A stretch of 64,000 bases of DNA from Spirodela intermedia (GCA_902729315.2 LR746264.1:4923878-4987877), one strand, 5' to 3'. Positions 1-12,354 are shown, counted from the first letter of the stretch. The notes: generated by a model from the sequence alone, not told the origin. Translations and numbers: made by a program.

Positions 1-52
1 GCGGCGGCGATGAAGAACGGCAGGATTCTATTAGCCAGATAAGCTCCGCCAT
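1..52 (-). CDS. Possible 5' end of a gene running off the left edge
   Basis: An ATG at 52 on the minus strand lies in a favourable plant context (GAGGATGGCGGAG) and stays open for 17 codons (MAELIWLIESCRSSSPP) to the window edge. The DNA just upstream is GC-rich and carries two G-boxes and a TGGGCCC motif, as a promoter would. Another minus-strand frame is also open over the same bases, so the frame is uncertain. I do not recognise the protein. Confidence 0.25.
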   Translation of the reverse strand, partial: MAELIWLIESCRSSSPP

Positions 53-242
53 CCTCGGTGATGATTCCCCGGCGATGGGGAGAAGAGATGCCAGCCTGGA
101 ATCTTCGTCAGCTTTCACATGCCCTGGGAGCAGAGAAGGGCAACTGCTGCTCAAGCCTAAAGTGCAGAACTGTTTGGGATGCGTGTCGGCCATCTCAGCG
201 GACCGAAGGAGACTGGGTCCAGGAGGGTGCAGGCGGCAACAA

Positions 243-269
243 GCCACGTGGAGTCACGTGAGTGGGCCC
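243..269. promoter_or_regulatory. Paired G-boxes and a site II-like motif
   Basis: Two CACGTG palindromes (245-250 and 255-260) are followed by TGGGCCC (263-269). CACGTG is the core bound by plant bZIP and bHLH factors, and TGGGCC is a common proximal promoter motif. The position, about 200 bp upstream of the minus-strand ATG at 52, would suit a promoter for the gene leaving the left edge. That link is inference. Confidence 0.35.
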
Positions 270-415
270 GTGAATTAGGGGCCTGCTCCTTTTGTCAGCC
301 GACGGGATTATTTTTGGTTTTTTTTTGTTCATAAGGGTACGAAACCCTGAACTTCTGATAAGAGCCTTACAGGTGAAGGTGAACCATTGATAGAAGTTCT
401 TCATTGTCAATGGAC

Positions 416-459
416 AGAGAAGTCACTGCAAAAATTACCCTCTTCGAAGGGGGAGAAAG
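416..459. repeat. Left copy of a 44-bp direct repeat bracketing the Copia fossil
   Basis: This 44-bp segment matches 4154-4197 at 40 of 44 positions, and all four differences are transitions. The pair lies immediately outside the recognisable Copia remnant. It is far longer than a normal 5-bp target duplication. Confidence 0.7.
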
Positions 460-3400
460 TGCAAAGTCCAGCTAATTCCATTATTAAAGGTCAAGATACA
501 GTTGATGATTTTTTTTAACGGTATCACTAACAAATGAGGCAGTTGCGTGACAAGGCCTTTTGATATCATCTGCTATGATATCACTTAGCAAACAACTCAA
601 ATACGCTTAAAGTCAACCTTCCTTTATGTTGTTAGTGTTCCACTTGCTTCCAGGTAACATGAATCAAGCCTGAATAATGTTTGAACTTCTCTACAGTTAC
701 GATCTTCGTCAACATATTTATATCATTCTCTTCTATGTGAACTTTTTGTAGAGATATCTCTTTAAAATTCAACAACTCACGAATTCTATGATACCGTATA
801 TCAATTTATTTTGACCATGCATGATAACCTTAATTCTCTACCAAATAAGTAATACTTTAGTTATTACAAAACAGAGGAACTATACCTTATTGGATCGTAA
901 GTTCCTTCATCAATCCCATGAACCACAAGGCTTAACTAACTACTTTCGTAGATGTCATATACTTTGTCTTGAAGGTAAATATTAAGATAGTAGATTGAAG
1001 TATTGACTTCCAACTTACAAGTTCATCAGCCACAATAAACATATAACTAGTCATGGATCTTTGATTATCTAAATCACCTGCAAAGTCAGCACCAACGAAA
1101 TCATTTGATAAAAAAAAACTTTGCTCATCAAGAAAATTATATTATTTACCAAACCTTTTAGAAATCAAAGAATTCACTTCATTGCACTTTAATGCTCTTT
1201 ACTTGAATTTTTCATAAATACATTTACAAGCCCAATTATATAGACAACACCTTGCCTCATATAGATCATATCATACATAAGAGAACCCATGACACTAGTT
1301 TGAAGGATTTTTTATATTTAAAATACTTGAGTATTAATTATTTTAGCATCCCTCATCCCAAATAGATCATCAATCTTAGCAAGTAGTTATTTTGGGTCAA
1401 TCACAATATGCTCATTTCTTAGTCTTTATGAATCTCTATTCTAAATAATAGAGACTTTAGCCTTCATGTCAAACTTCATATTCAATAGAGACTTTAGCCT
1501 CACAACCTCATGCATATTCTTAATAGTAATGAACATATCATGTACATAGAGGATCAAAATAATGTGAGAATCTTCCTCACACAACTTCACATAAACACAA
1601 CAATCAAATTGACTCATGGTATAGTCTATTTGTAACTTGGAGTCAAGCTCTAGTACTATTGTCTCAGTTATTATTTCAACCCATAAAATGACTTTTTCAA
1701 CTTGCAAACAAGATTCCAAACCTTGGTATAATGAAGCCTTTAGGTTGCTGCATGTAAATTATATCTTTTGGATCCTCATAGAAAAATATGATCTTCACAT
1801 CCAACTACTTGATGCAAGTCTCAAACTAATCTCAATTCATAGATGTACTCTCAATGTATAATGCTTCAATTTATGAAGCAAAATGTCTAAGTTCCTAAAA
1901 AAATAAATGGAGAAGATAAAAATGAGATCAAGAGAGAATGAGGGGAGAGCAGTGGTGAGTTGTGAGTCCGTGAAAGATGCTTGAGGGAGTGGCCACCAGC
2001 AAAGGGGTCCTAGATCAGGGCAAGGGGTAGGACATAGAGAAGGATAAGGATTTATAAGATAAGGAAGGTAGGGAGGGAAATAGAGGAGGAGGATGGTTTC
2101 TTACTTTCAATCCTTCTCCCTTAGTTCAGTTGTCTCTGCACCTTTAAGAAGGGGCTGGTCACATGCATGATGATCCAAAGTGGGCTGACATGTCTTCCTC
2201 TTCTTCTTCATGATGTCTACCCTTAATGGGCCTGTATCACTACTCTATAACTCTATATCCTCATGTTCAATCATGATTAAAACCAACTGTATTGATGCAA
2301 GTTTAACATCAAGAAAGAAAATATTATTATAATCAACTCTATACTTTTCTGTAAAATTTTCGGTTATTAATCTTGCTTTGTATTATGGTAGTTGTGCATT
2401 AGACATTATTAGTAACTTCTTTATAAACATCCATTTGCATCTAATATCATACTTCCCTTGTTTTATTTCTGTCTAAGGACTCTCACTTCTTGGACACTAC
2501 TCTCAACCACTTCTCATGCTCTAGGCAATTGACTACCTCTTTGAAGTCCATTAGTTCACATCACCTACAAATAAAGTAAAAAGCAACATGATCCTTGAGA
2601 CAAGCAAGAGGTCTTGTCACACATTTACATTGTTTGCTAGCAATATTCTCATACTTCTCATCATCAACTATATCTTCACCTTCAACAAATAAATTGGGTG
2701 GAATCTACACTTCCTCCACCTCCACCCATGTCCTCCTCTCAACATGTGTCATTGAAAATATGAGATGCCTTTGTAGGGAAGGATTTTAGCATATGATCTT
2801 TCTCAAATATCACATCTTGATTGAGCATGATTTTCTTTGCCTCAGGATCCTAGAGTTAATAGCCCTTCATTCCTCCATCATAGTCCAAGTCCAAGAAGAA
2901 CACCTCTTGGACTTGGTGTCAAGCTTAGATTACTCATCAACAAGAGTTAATACATAACTTAATCCACTAAATACAAGAAAATTAGAATAATTGATAGGTT
3001 TGTCAATCTATACCTCTTCAGCCACCTTACTAGTGAGATAAGAATCAAGTAATTTTTTAATCAGATAAATTGTCATATAGACATCTTGTGTCCAAAACTT
3101 CTTAAGTAAATTAGCATTCAACCACAAACAATATGCTCTCTCAACAATAGTATAAATCATATGTTCTACAACACCATCTTTTGAGGAATCTTCTTTATTG
3201 TGAAGTGATGTCAAATTTCATACTCTACACAAAATTGATCAAACTTAGATTTATTAAATTTTATCTTATTGTCAATTTGTAAGACCTTGATGAAAGATCT
3301 GAAGGATTTTGTATTGAGATATATGGAGAATGATAAAATATAATGAGAATAGATTGAAACCATACCTGAATCTATGAAGGCATAAGTATGAAAATGACCT

Positions 3401-4153
3401 TTTGGATCAACATAGAAGAATCATCTAATGATTTATTCTAGAGAGATGGAAGGCTCTAAAAGTCACTCACAATGTGTGATCCAAAGACTATGACCCCTTA
3501 TTTATAGACAACAAGTGATTAATCTATTGATGTCTTTTTTCAATATAACCCATCATAAAATTAGAATAAGACTTGATCTCTACACATTTATATTTATACT
3601 CATACTTACAAGAGAGGTTGTAATCTTAAATATTTAAACTCTAATGAATCACTTTAAGTGAGATTAATTTAATAATATCCTCATAATATACAATTCATAT
3701 ATATCATTATTCACATTGAGATTAATTTTAACACTTGATCATCCTTTGCATATAGTTTTTAACTTCTACATCATGTTGAACCAAAAGAATAATTCAAACT
3801 TATATGTCAACAAGTAAGTTGAGACTTTTTTAAAAAAATCATCAACAAAGATCAATAAATAATGAGCACCATCAATATACATCATATTAACAATTACCTA
3901 CACATTATAATAAATATAATTGAGTACGTCTTAGACATCATGTTATATTGTTTACCTATGAAAATCTAATTTACAAAATTTAACTCTAAGTATCAATCTA
4001 CGTGCATAGAGTTTCTACATATATGACTTACTCATATGACCCAAGTGTAAATATCATAACAAAGTATTATCAGTTATATATTCATGTTGAATTGCAATAA
4101 CAGCCCCACCTACAATAGTGATCTCTAGAGTCCCAAATATTGGCTTGCTGAAG
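460..4153 (-). mobile_element. Decayed Ty1/Copia polyprotein fossil
   Basis: Read on the minus strand from right to left, the pieces follow Copia order. The pre-integrase region is at about 4130-3820, with an LGHMSKSYM motif and IFVDDF. The integrase middle and C-terminal part is at about 3420-3000, including KDGVVEHM in place of QNGVAERM. The reverse transcriptase N-terminal part is at about 2470-2250, with ARL and VDYNN motifs. Its second part is at about 1860-1440, with LDVK, IYMQQPKGF and the active-site region YVHDM (normally YVDDM). RNase H is at about 1080-640, with ADFAGDLDNQRSMTSY and a late HTSEN-like block. Stops and frameshifts are everywhere, so it is dead. Gag, a primer-binding site and recognisable LTRs are missing. 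A foreign insert splits the reverse transcriptase. Confidence 0.85.
1865..2245. other. Foreign insert inside the Copia reverse transcriptase
   Basis: The reverse transcriptase stops after an EHEDIEL-like block at about 2250 and resumes with LDVK at about 1830. The intervening ~380 bp has no Copia similarity. It is purine-rich at 1900-2100 and more GC-rich than its surroundings, with CT-rich blocks at 2100-2220. No reading frame, terminal repeat or clear target duplication was seen. The boundaries are approximate. Confidence 0.5.
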
Positions 4154-4197
4154 AGAGAAGTCACTGTAGAAATCACCCTCTTCGAAGGAGGAGAAAG
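4154..4197. repeat. Right copy of the 44-bp direct repeat
   Basis: This is the partner of 416-459, with 40 of 44 identical bases and four transitions. It lies between the Copia fossil and the methyltransferase pseudogene. Confidence 0.7.
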
Positions 4198-4254
4198 AAA
4201 AAGAGCGTGCGTGAGAAATCCTTTTTGGGTGCTGCCGGTAAAATAAAACTCTCT

Positions 4255-4625
4255 TCTTCCCACAAGGAGGTGGAGCTCCTCGGGGGCCATCGCGGGCGGG
4301 GTGTGTCGGCAGCGGGCGTTGGGAAGCGTGGCGCTTGGGCCCGCTGTTGGGCACTGGCGCCGATGACCATCACGGTTTCGTAGATGCTCGCAAGTTGAGA
4401 ACAACGGCAGATACAGCAGCCAGAGGGTCAAAGACAGATGGAGAGGTAGATAGAATGGGATTGAGTGGAGGCGCTACGGAAGCGGTGGCCTGCCCGCTGC
4501 CGGTGGTGACGTCCCAAGCTAGGCGGCAGTGGGGTCTCCTAGAGGCGATGAATCGGAAGAACTCGGGGCGCATCTCGGCCGGGCCTGGGTGTGGTACTCG
4601 GCCTGCATGTGGAACAAGTTTGCCG
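4255..4625 (-). pseudogene. Broken SAM-dependent methyltransferase (embryo-abundant EMB-like) fragment
   Basis: Three minus-strand frames together read like the N-terminal half of the plant embryo-abundant/SAM-methyltransferase family. NLFHMQAEYHTQARPR (about 4623-4575) corresponds to the usual LFDKQA..Y..ARP start. EFFRFIASRR followed by LAWDVTTGSGQA contains the SAM-binding glycine motif, normally AWDVGTGNGQA. SIYETVMVIGASAQQ and LPNARCRHTPPAMAPEELH correspond to the IATD...LPNVRY.HTP block. Frameshifts separate these pieces. An ~80-bp stretch that looks like a GT...AG intron remains between GQATAS and SIYETV, so the copy was not made from a spliced mRNA. The C-terminal half is absent beyond about 4255, close to the Copia fossil. 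Confidence 0.65.
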
Positions 4626-4951
4626 TTACTCCCCTCCCTCTCTGGCTCTCCCCTCTCCCGTCCCCGTCCCCCGTCTCCGATATAATAATATGTGGGCCCT
4701 GAAAATGTCCCATGACAAGGTGCGCTTTGTTGTATGCCTTTGGCCCCAACCATCGCGCACGTCATCTCGCACGTGACAGTCGCGGAGTCTATCGGTTGTC
4801 CGATGAACCACTTGTGCCACGTTTCCGCACAATCGGTTCTCATCCCTTCCACTCCAGGAGGATGGGGCTACCCCCCGGTAAACCCCCTCGTTTCTCTCCC
4901 ACTGCTTCTGGGGAGAACATCGCTGGTTGGTGAGTGCTGGGGATAAGGGGG
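4626..4951. promoter_or_regulatory. 5' flank of the SEC14-like gene
   Basis: GC-rich DNA upstream of the ATG at 4952. It has a TATA-like block (TATAATAATATG at about 4680) followed by TGGGCCC. Several overlapping minus-strand frames here have no family resemblance and reflect high GC content. The transcription start is not determined. Confidence 0.3.
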
Positions 4952-6947
4952 ATGGGAGATCGGCAGCGGCCGCGCGACTTCTCTGTGGTGGTGCTGGCGT
5001 CGGATCTGGGCGTCGACACTCAGTCCTTCCTCTCGCCATTGCTGCCACGGTCCTCAGGTCCTGGCGAGGGCGGCGATTCCGAAGATGTGTGGCACGACTG
5101 CCCCCCGAACCATCTCGGGGGTGCTGAGGATGGCTCCGAAGTGGAAGATTTCTCCGATATCGAGGCACTTCAGGCCTTCCGCGTTGAAGGCTCCGACAAG
5201 GCCGGCAATCGCATCTTCCGCATCGTCGGCAAGTTCTTCCCAGGTGCTGGTTGCCCTCGTTTATTACCAAACGTCTGGGAATCAGTTTTGGTTTCTTCGC
5301 TCCTCAGCTCTCTACCCGCGCGTCGAAGTTCTCCCCATATTTTATCCCACGCATTTTGGCTATTAGTTGAACCTGATATTCTATGTCATTCGGGAAGTGT
5401 TAGGTGAAATTTTTGACTTACCTTGGTGATCGCGGTTTATTTTTTCGCTGATCGATGAATTTCGCATGAATTTGGGGTTATTACTGAGACTCCTTTTTCA
5501 TGTGCTTTGTAAATTACTAGCTCTTGTAATTAGTGGGGAGCGACTGAAGAGGTATATCAGTCACAAGGTATTGACAGAACTGGCCGAAGTACCCATTTGC
5601 ATTGTTTACATGCACAGTACAGTGCAGAAGGCGGATAATTGTCCGGGCCTCTCCATGTTAAGATGGATTTATGAAGAACTCCCTCCCGACTGCAAGGAGA
5701 GAATACGTGTTGTATACTTCCTGCACCCTGGACTCAGATCGAGGCTTGCTCTTGCGACTCTAGGGCGCTTCTTCCTGAGTGAAGGGTGAGTATCTGCCTC
5801 TTTCCTCAATGTCTATTACTCTTCTTTGCTTTATTTGTGAACACTTTTACGATTCAAATGAGAAATTTGAGCTTTTGTGCGTCCAAGGCTGAAAGGCATG
5901 CAAGGAGATAAAGTTTTTCTCATTTGAATATGTCAAATTGAAATACCTTTTAGTATTGATGAAATGTTTCTCATCAAATAGAGAAATGCATGCGAATATG
6001 CCAAATATAATTTTGTCTTTCTGATTAAAGCCTTTCCAACTATTTTAGATATACCTTCTCCTACTTGATGCATTCGATGAATTTGTGAACTCTAGTTTGA
6101 CAGTGCGAAAAACTCGGGTTAAATTTGATCACGTCTCAAATTGGTGTATCTTTTGATAAATGTACTAAATAAACAAAGGGAATCGCTGCTGTGTAGGGGT
6201 GAGCGAATCAGGAGAGACAAGCATGGGGACCTGCTTGTTTGAGGATGCGACTAATGATAAGTTCAGACGTTGATGGTTCTGGGATTCTATATGTTTGTGT
6301 TGGGCACGAAGGGTAGATAAGTTGGGAGCAAAGTATGCAGTAGCAGGAGTGAAAAGTCTGCAAGAGTGTTTGACCACTGATTACAGTAGCACGAAGAGTG
6401 TTTGACCACAAAGTATGAGACATTGTGGCAGCAAGAGTGTAGATATTCTGGATATCTATGGACAGAACAAACTGTTTGACCTCAGTTTGGGTGGAGGTTG
6501 AGGCAATTTGGATTCCCTGAAAGTATTTAATGGCCCATAAAATCAGGCCAAGGTGGCTATTTATGTACTAACTCGGCCTAAGATCGGCTGATTACAGAGA
6601 GACTAGCCGTTTTACTGACTTATGCTGAGAACATATCAGTGGCATTTCTTTAGAATCCTAGGGAACTCTCTCTCTTTCTCTCTCTTCTGCATCTGTTCTC
6701 ACTTTGCCCTCACCTTTGCAGACTATACTGGAAGATCAAGTACATTAGCAGGCTGCAGTACCTCTGGGAGGACATAAAAAAAGGCGAGGTTGATATTCCA
6801 GAGTTTGTCAAGATTCACGATGACATTCTTGAACACAGGCCGCTGACGGATTATGGAATAGAACCCGACCCTCTCCATTTGACCCAAGTTCCTGCAATGG
6901 AGTACCCATTTGGGCGGTTCGAGGACAGATGGGCTGCTTACCAGTGA
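4952..6947 (+). CDS. Divergent CRAL-TRIO (SEC14-like) domain protein, three exons
   Basis: The exons are 4952-5243, 5521-5785 and 6722-6947. They give 783 nt and 260 residues, with GT-AG introns and continuous phase. The protein resembles the plant family of Arabidopsis At4g35750, annotated as SEC14 cytosolic factor/phosphoglyceride transfer, with the divergent CRAL-TRIO fold also found in GDAP2. Seen here are an acidic N-terminus (MGDRQRPRDF..., many D/E to residue ~70), the family core ERLKRYISHKVLTEL, CIVYMHSTVQ, LRWIYEELP and VYFLHPGLRSRLALATLGRF, and a conserved C-terminus (YISRLQYLWEDI, HRPLTDYGIEPDP) ending at DRWAAYQ. The family is expected to bind lipid or act at membranes in the cytosol, but no substrate can be read from the sequence. 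An in-frame ATG at 4934 would add six residues. The gene is intact, and an AATAAA lies near 7084. Confidence 0.85.
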
Positions 6948-8378
6948 GGGTCGACTGGCTGGGCTGAAGCTCTTGTTAATACTGGTAGTAATTACCTTAT
7001 TTGGGTTGTCTCGCCGCTATGCCTTATGTCTGTGAGGAAACTCTCTCGTCCTGGACTTATCAACTGCCCATAGAACAAAGAACAATAAAAGAAAAACAGA
7101 AAAAATATTATTTTATGGCTTTTCTTCATCTGAATCTTGAAACAGATGGATGAACTCGAGCTGGGCCCGGTGAGACATCTCCATATGCCAATTATTTTTA
7201 TTATTTTGTTGGGCTGGAGATTATCATGTGGTGATCTGAAGCTACAATATATGGATATACTCCACAAGAAGTAAAATATTCTGTACTCAGAGGAACATGT
7301 GTTTTATATGCATTGAGAGGGAAATTTTTGTAAGCACATAGGTATTTCAGCCTCTTTCAGTTTTTTTATTTTCTTATGACTTCAATACTACTCATTTGTC
7401 AAATAACATCAGTATTAGCGGTATTACGATAAAGAATCCCCATACATTGACCAAAAAAAAAAGAGAAAATGTCAGGAACCCATTTGACATTATTCTTATA
7501 TTATGTATTCCGAAATTTAGTAAATAAAATACAGGCATGTGCATAACACAACACATCCATCAGGGTAGACGTGCGCAACATATCCTTGTATTTAAGAGAA
7601 TTCATGGTTAATAGCTAGGCTCATTATATAGCAGCTGTCTACGCCTCACAGAGACAAAATATTGGCCGAATGGAAAATATGTGGATTAATGGTGCAGAAG
7701 ACAGAGGCCCGCGCTGGATGGGCCCATTCTCTCACAATCAGAAACATGATGAGTCAGTGATTTCTATGTCAATACAGATGCACAAAAGAGTCAGGATGAA
7801 TAAAGAAGTTGAGAAACAGCGTTTCTCTGACTAGGGTATTTACAGATGAATAGACAGCACAAGCAACACAAGATGAACATGGTAGACTTGTGGCTAGGCA
7901 CAGAGGGCGGCGTCTACCTACAGTACAAAATCTGCTGATTACGTCTCTGGGTACAAGGAAGTTGCAGAGAAGGAAGGAAAGACCGTGACTGATGCCTACA
8001 ATCTCATCTGCAGAGAGGGTCCTCAAGGTCACCCATCGGCCTCGGTGGCAAGCTGATGAAGAGGACAGCCACTCTCTTCCCAAGATCGAGCGTCTCAGAT
8101 CCATGAGTAAAGATTGAGAATCCTTGGGACCCAATGCGCCCACAATGAGAAGAACCAAGGACGCATAGTCCAGCTCCTTTCCTGTCACATCTCTTCTGCA
8201 TCTCAAAACATACATTAGAAGACAAATAGCAATCCCAGATAGAAGGATCTCGATTGGCTGTGCAGATGCTCCACGGGGAGCAAGGCCTGGTCAGCATCTG
8301 TCTTCCTGGAAACCTTTTCCTCTCTGATCAGTATCCATTGGACCATTCATCCACACTATGTTCAGAACTAAAAAGTCT
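6948..8378. other. Convergent 3' flanks of the SEC14-like and NIPA genes
   Basis: 1.43 kb separate two stop codons that face each other. The left part should hold the 3' UTR of the SEC14-like gene (AATAAA near 7084). The right part should hold the minus-strand 3' UTR of the NIPA gene. A 148-codon minus-strand frame at 7769-8215 has no family resemblance and probably lies within that UTR. I see no repeat or RNA gene. Confidence 0.5.
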
Positions 8379-11300
8379 TCAATACAGCTCTTGTCTTCTA
8401 AAGATGGCGTCGGATGATGTCCCATCTCCAGCAACATGCTTCAGTGATTCTCCATTCTCATCACAGAGATGGGCTGACAGAGACGGGGATAGCCGAGCAT
8501 ACACACCTGCATGAAAGAAACCGTCCGTTCAGTGGAGAACGGGCTGGGTAAGTGTGCAGAGGTATCATATCAGTACGCACTTCTTGAAGGGTTCCTATCG
8601 AGATCCTTGGTCACATGCAGTATGATCGTTCCTGAGATCACGATGACGAAGCCACAGATTTCAGAGATGATGCTCTCCCCACCCTGGCCATCCCAGTCCT
8701 GAAATGACCAACGGAGGCAAGAGTTAGGTTTCGTGACTGTTGTTTGCTCTAGACAGCCATAGGAGAGACTCACTGAGAAGACCGCCATACTGATGATACC
8801 TTGAACATTATGACACTGGCAACGATGGTAAGGGTGGTGAACATCACATAGTAGATTGGTGAGACGACTGCTGTGTTGAAGGTGTCAAGAGCCTGAAAGG
8901 TTAACACCATGTAACACGAGAAAGTAGCAAGCAGTGTGCCTTATTTTCCCAACGAAAAATTGTGAAGCCATTAAAACATAATTTCAAGAATAATCCCATA
9001 AATTTCATATTAATAAGAATTTTAAAAAATGTGCTCTTTACCAAGCAAAACATGGGTGAGACGTGGGACATGGTCTCTGATGCGCAAAGACAAGCCAGTG
9101 ATGGTCCTCTGATGCAGCAAATAAAGTTGACCATCTAATGGCTCTCAACTGCTCAAGAGTGTTACTGTATTCCAGCAAGTAGAATCGGGTATTAAAATTA
9201 TGACAAAAATAAGTTCAATCGACACTAAAAACCCTTATAATCTGATCCTGTGGGTCTTAATCGAACGTCAGGTTGATGGCGTAGGAATTTGTACTGCAAC
9301 GGTCTACATTATCCTCAGGAGGGAAGGAAAACCATCATCTGTCTGGGTTCTGTATTGCGATTTCCTTTATATCATAGTCGAAGTTATTGAGTCCCCTACT
9401 CAGAATTTAATTGCCCATAAACTGAGCTCAGTCCATTTACATATGATAGGATAGCGCAAAAAGACGACTTTCAATCTGCTGAGAAGGGGAAGGGATCCCT
9501 GCTCAAACTCTTCCAGATGTGAAGAGTAGGGAAATTTATCATGGCCCAAATTGTACAAGTCGGCCCCACCTACCTTCATCTATGATTTCAGACCAGCAAA
9601 TACACCCGGAACTATCAAGAAGAGGATTGAGGTAATGAGGGGTTCCCTCTTTGTAAAGGGTCTACCAAAAAGGGGAACGGCTGAACCTCATCACTGAGTC
9701 ATTGGAAGAAACGTGGAGTGGATTTGACAAAGAACGGTAATTTATATATCCTAAAATGGAACCATTCATTTTAACCAATTGGGAAGCCAGCTGTGTTGAA
9801 AGCAAATTGTGTAACCAATTGGGGGATGAAAAATATTCAAGATTTTGGGAGAATCAAAGGTGTCCAGATCAGCCTCAATGGGCTAAATTTCTGTAGATTT
9901 ATCACGAGTCTAGGCACCCTCAAACGGGAAGGCATTCGACTATCGTTTAAATTAAATAGTTCCAGAATATATAAACAAAGGCCATACGATTCATCACCAA
10001 AACTGATACCAAGCTCAATGGGGAACCAATATAGAATCTGGCGATGGACAACAAATTAGATTTTGTCAATGAAATTTTCGCTATAAAATCATAAAGAGGA
10101 TACTAATGGGGTAGCACACGAAGGAGCTTCCAACATGATTGAGCCGCATAATTCAGGAAAGACAGCGAACCCAGTAAGATTTTTTGTGGAACCCACATAG
10201 AAGCAGCTGACCAATCCGAAGATGACTGGGACTGTAGAGGTCCTGTGGAAGATAACAGTCAGAGACTTTGCATAGGAGCCACTTTGTCGTGGCTCAAAGT
10301 CTGATTGGAACAGTGGAGCACAAGCCAGCAGGAGCTGAAGGTGAAAAGTAACTACTTCTTCAGTCTTTAACAGTTTAAGAATCTCTCAAATGACGTTCTA
10401 AGAGCTGAAGAGTATCATCTTTAGGATTGTTAAGCTTATCTATGTTTGGGATTTGGGTTCCGACTTAGGAAATTCGCACAAGTATGAGAGCAATCAGTAG
10501 TTGCTAGGATAAAATGGTGAAGGGCTTTCCTCAAAGAAAATCATCTCAGTTTCTGTACTTCCGAGTTTCCATTATTTCTGATGTAGATGGTGAGTTATGT
10601 GAAGCCTAGATGTTGCCTTGATGAAGAGTTAGACCATAGATCGACCTTATTTCGATTTGATCTTCCCTCTATATTTAGCTTAGTAATTGGGATCGATTAT
10701 TCTTAAAAGTCTCTTAGTAGATCTGTCTGGGGTGAGGAGGCTCTTACAACAATAATCATCACCTCAGCATTATTAATACTTTTCCGATTTTTAATTCTTC
10801 GAAAACCCCAGCAGACACAAAGATCCAATGAATTAGATACTGAAACTGCTAAAAGAAGCAGGTCAGATGCCCAATCACATCTGGGTAACATAAGATCCTC
10901 AGTCATACACATACTCCTGACCTTAGGCAAGGAGACCATATAAATGACATACGAAACACATAATACTTCCAGCTAAACTAAAAACATTCATGCGTCATTT
11001 TTGATAAGTGTGACATACATGCAACATGATACGATCAATAATCCCATAAAGAATATGTGCACCCAACTCGCTGTTTCACGTTAGGGAAAATTATAAATTG
11101 AACAAAAAGTTTGTAAACTAACCCTGTTGAGATAATCCATCTGCGTGATAACACAAGTAAGCACTACCAGAGTGAAGAACCACGTCTGTGGATAGACAAA
11201 CTGATTTGACCCTTCAAATGTTAACTTCAAGGAAGTCCCCAAAGCTTTCACGCTCATTACCTGCGGGGAGACAAAACAAGAATCCAGGTTAGAATTACAA

Positions 11301-12354
11301 TGAAACATAATGATCAAGAAAAGCAAATAGCACATACCGAGAGAGAGCCCATCAAAGAGCAAATGCCCGTGTAAATAAGGACGTTGCTCTGTCCATAGAG
11401 AGGAGCAAAATGGAACACCAACACGAAGACCAGTACGATCACCGATGCCACATAGAGCAGGAAAGCTGAGAAAATAACACAGTAAGTCATATGCTCTAAT
11501 GGTAAAACGACATAGATAAGTTTACATGTATATTTGTAGGAGGGAAACGCGTGATATTACCAACCTGTTTGAGTGGCCATGTTCCAAATTTCCATTACGG
11601 AGGTGATGGGTCTCTCCTCTGGAGCATGGATCACTATAACAATGGACCCCGTAATGCACATAATGCAGCCTAAAATTCCAAGGTCATGGAGCTTCTCTTT
11701 CAAGATAAAATGAGCCAATACCGCACTGTAGGGACGATGGTATTTCAGTTTTGTGAGGACCCCAAGAAACTGTTGCCTGAGCAGAGCTAATTCGTTCATT
11801 CAGTTGTAAGAACTTACCTGACTATGATGCTCAGTGCACCCAGAGGGGTGATGAGGACTGCCGGGGCGAACGCATATGCCACGAAATTTGCAACCTCCCC
11901 GACGATCACTGAATTATATTCCGGGTTAATTTTGATCAGAATAGCGGAGACTAGTCCTTAGATCCTAAATAAACAACAACTTTCGAGTAATTGGAGAATT
12001 TAGCAGAAACTAATGGCAAACTCTTCTTCCTCATAACCCACAGAGAAGAGCCAGAAGACAGGAAGAGGGCAAGCGCATACTCGTGATCATGCCCACCCAC
12101 CAGAGAGGCTCCAGTAAGTAAGTATGACCGCCGCCGCCTGCAGAGCAAGTTAATAAGAAGCTCATGCTATCATAAGGAAATTTGGTCAAGGGCAGTTAAG
12201 AGAGAGAAGAAGGGTGGGGGGCACCTGCGCGGATACCGGAGGCGTCAGCGGCCCGGCGAAGCCCCTTCTTCTTGATGATGAAGCTGGCCCCTATGAACGC
12301 GCTGGACGAGAGGGCCAACACGAATCCCTTCAGATTGTCGCTGGAGAATCCCAT
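8379..12354 (-). CDS. NIPA-type magnesium transporter (DUF803), nine exons
   Basis: The minus-strand exons are 12354-12225, 12137-12081, 11908-11818, 11725-11565, 11465-11338, 11260-11123, 8892-8800, 8698-8581 and 8506-8379. They total 1044 nt and 347 residues, and all phases agree. The protein follows the plant NIPA family from end to end. It starts [20 protein letters not shown], then carries [91 protein letters not shown]-type [24 protein letters not shown] and [15 protein letters not shown], and ends RRQELY. Several hydrophobic segments fit the family's usual multi-pass membrane topology. Family members are Mg2+ transporters or channels of endomembranes. Intron 6 is unusually long (8893-11122, about 2.2 kb). 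If the donor at 8581 were not used, the frame would end at a stop about 8570; the spliced version is preferred because it restores the family-like RRQE tail. Confidence 0.92.

Noticed and set aside
4370-5270. Minus-strand frames of 160 and 214 codons upstream of and across exon 1 of the SEC14-like gene
   Set aside because: They overlap one another and the coding exon, and arise from high GC content. Only short pieces at 4255-4625 resemble a known family, and these are frameshifted.
7769-8215. 148-codon minus-strand frame downstream of the NIPA gene
   Set aside because: It has no family resemblance and lies where the NIPA 3' UTR should be. Chance is the simplest explanation.
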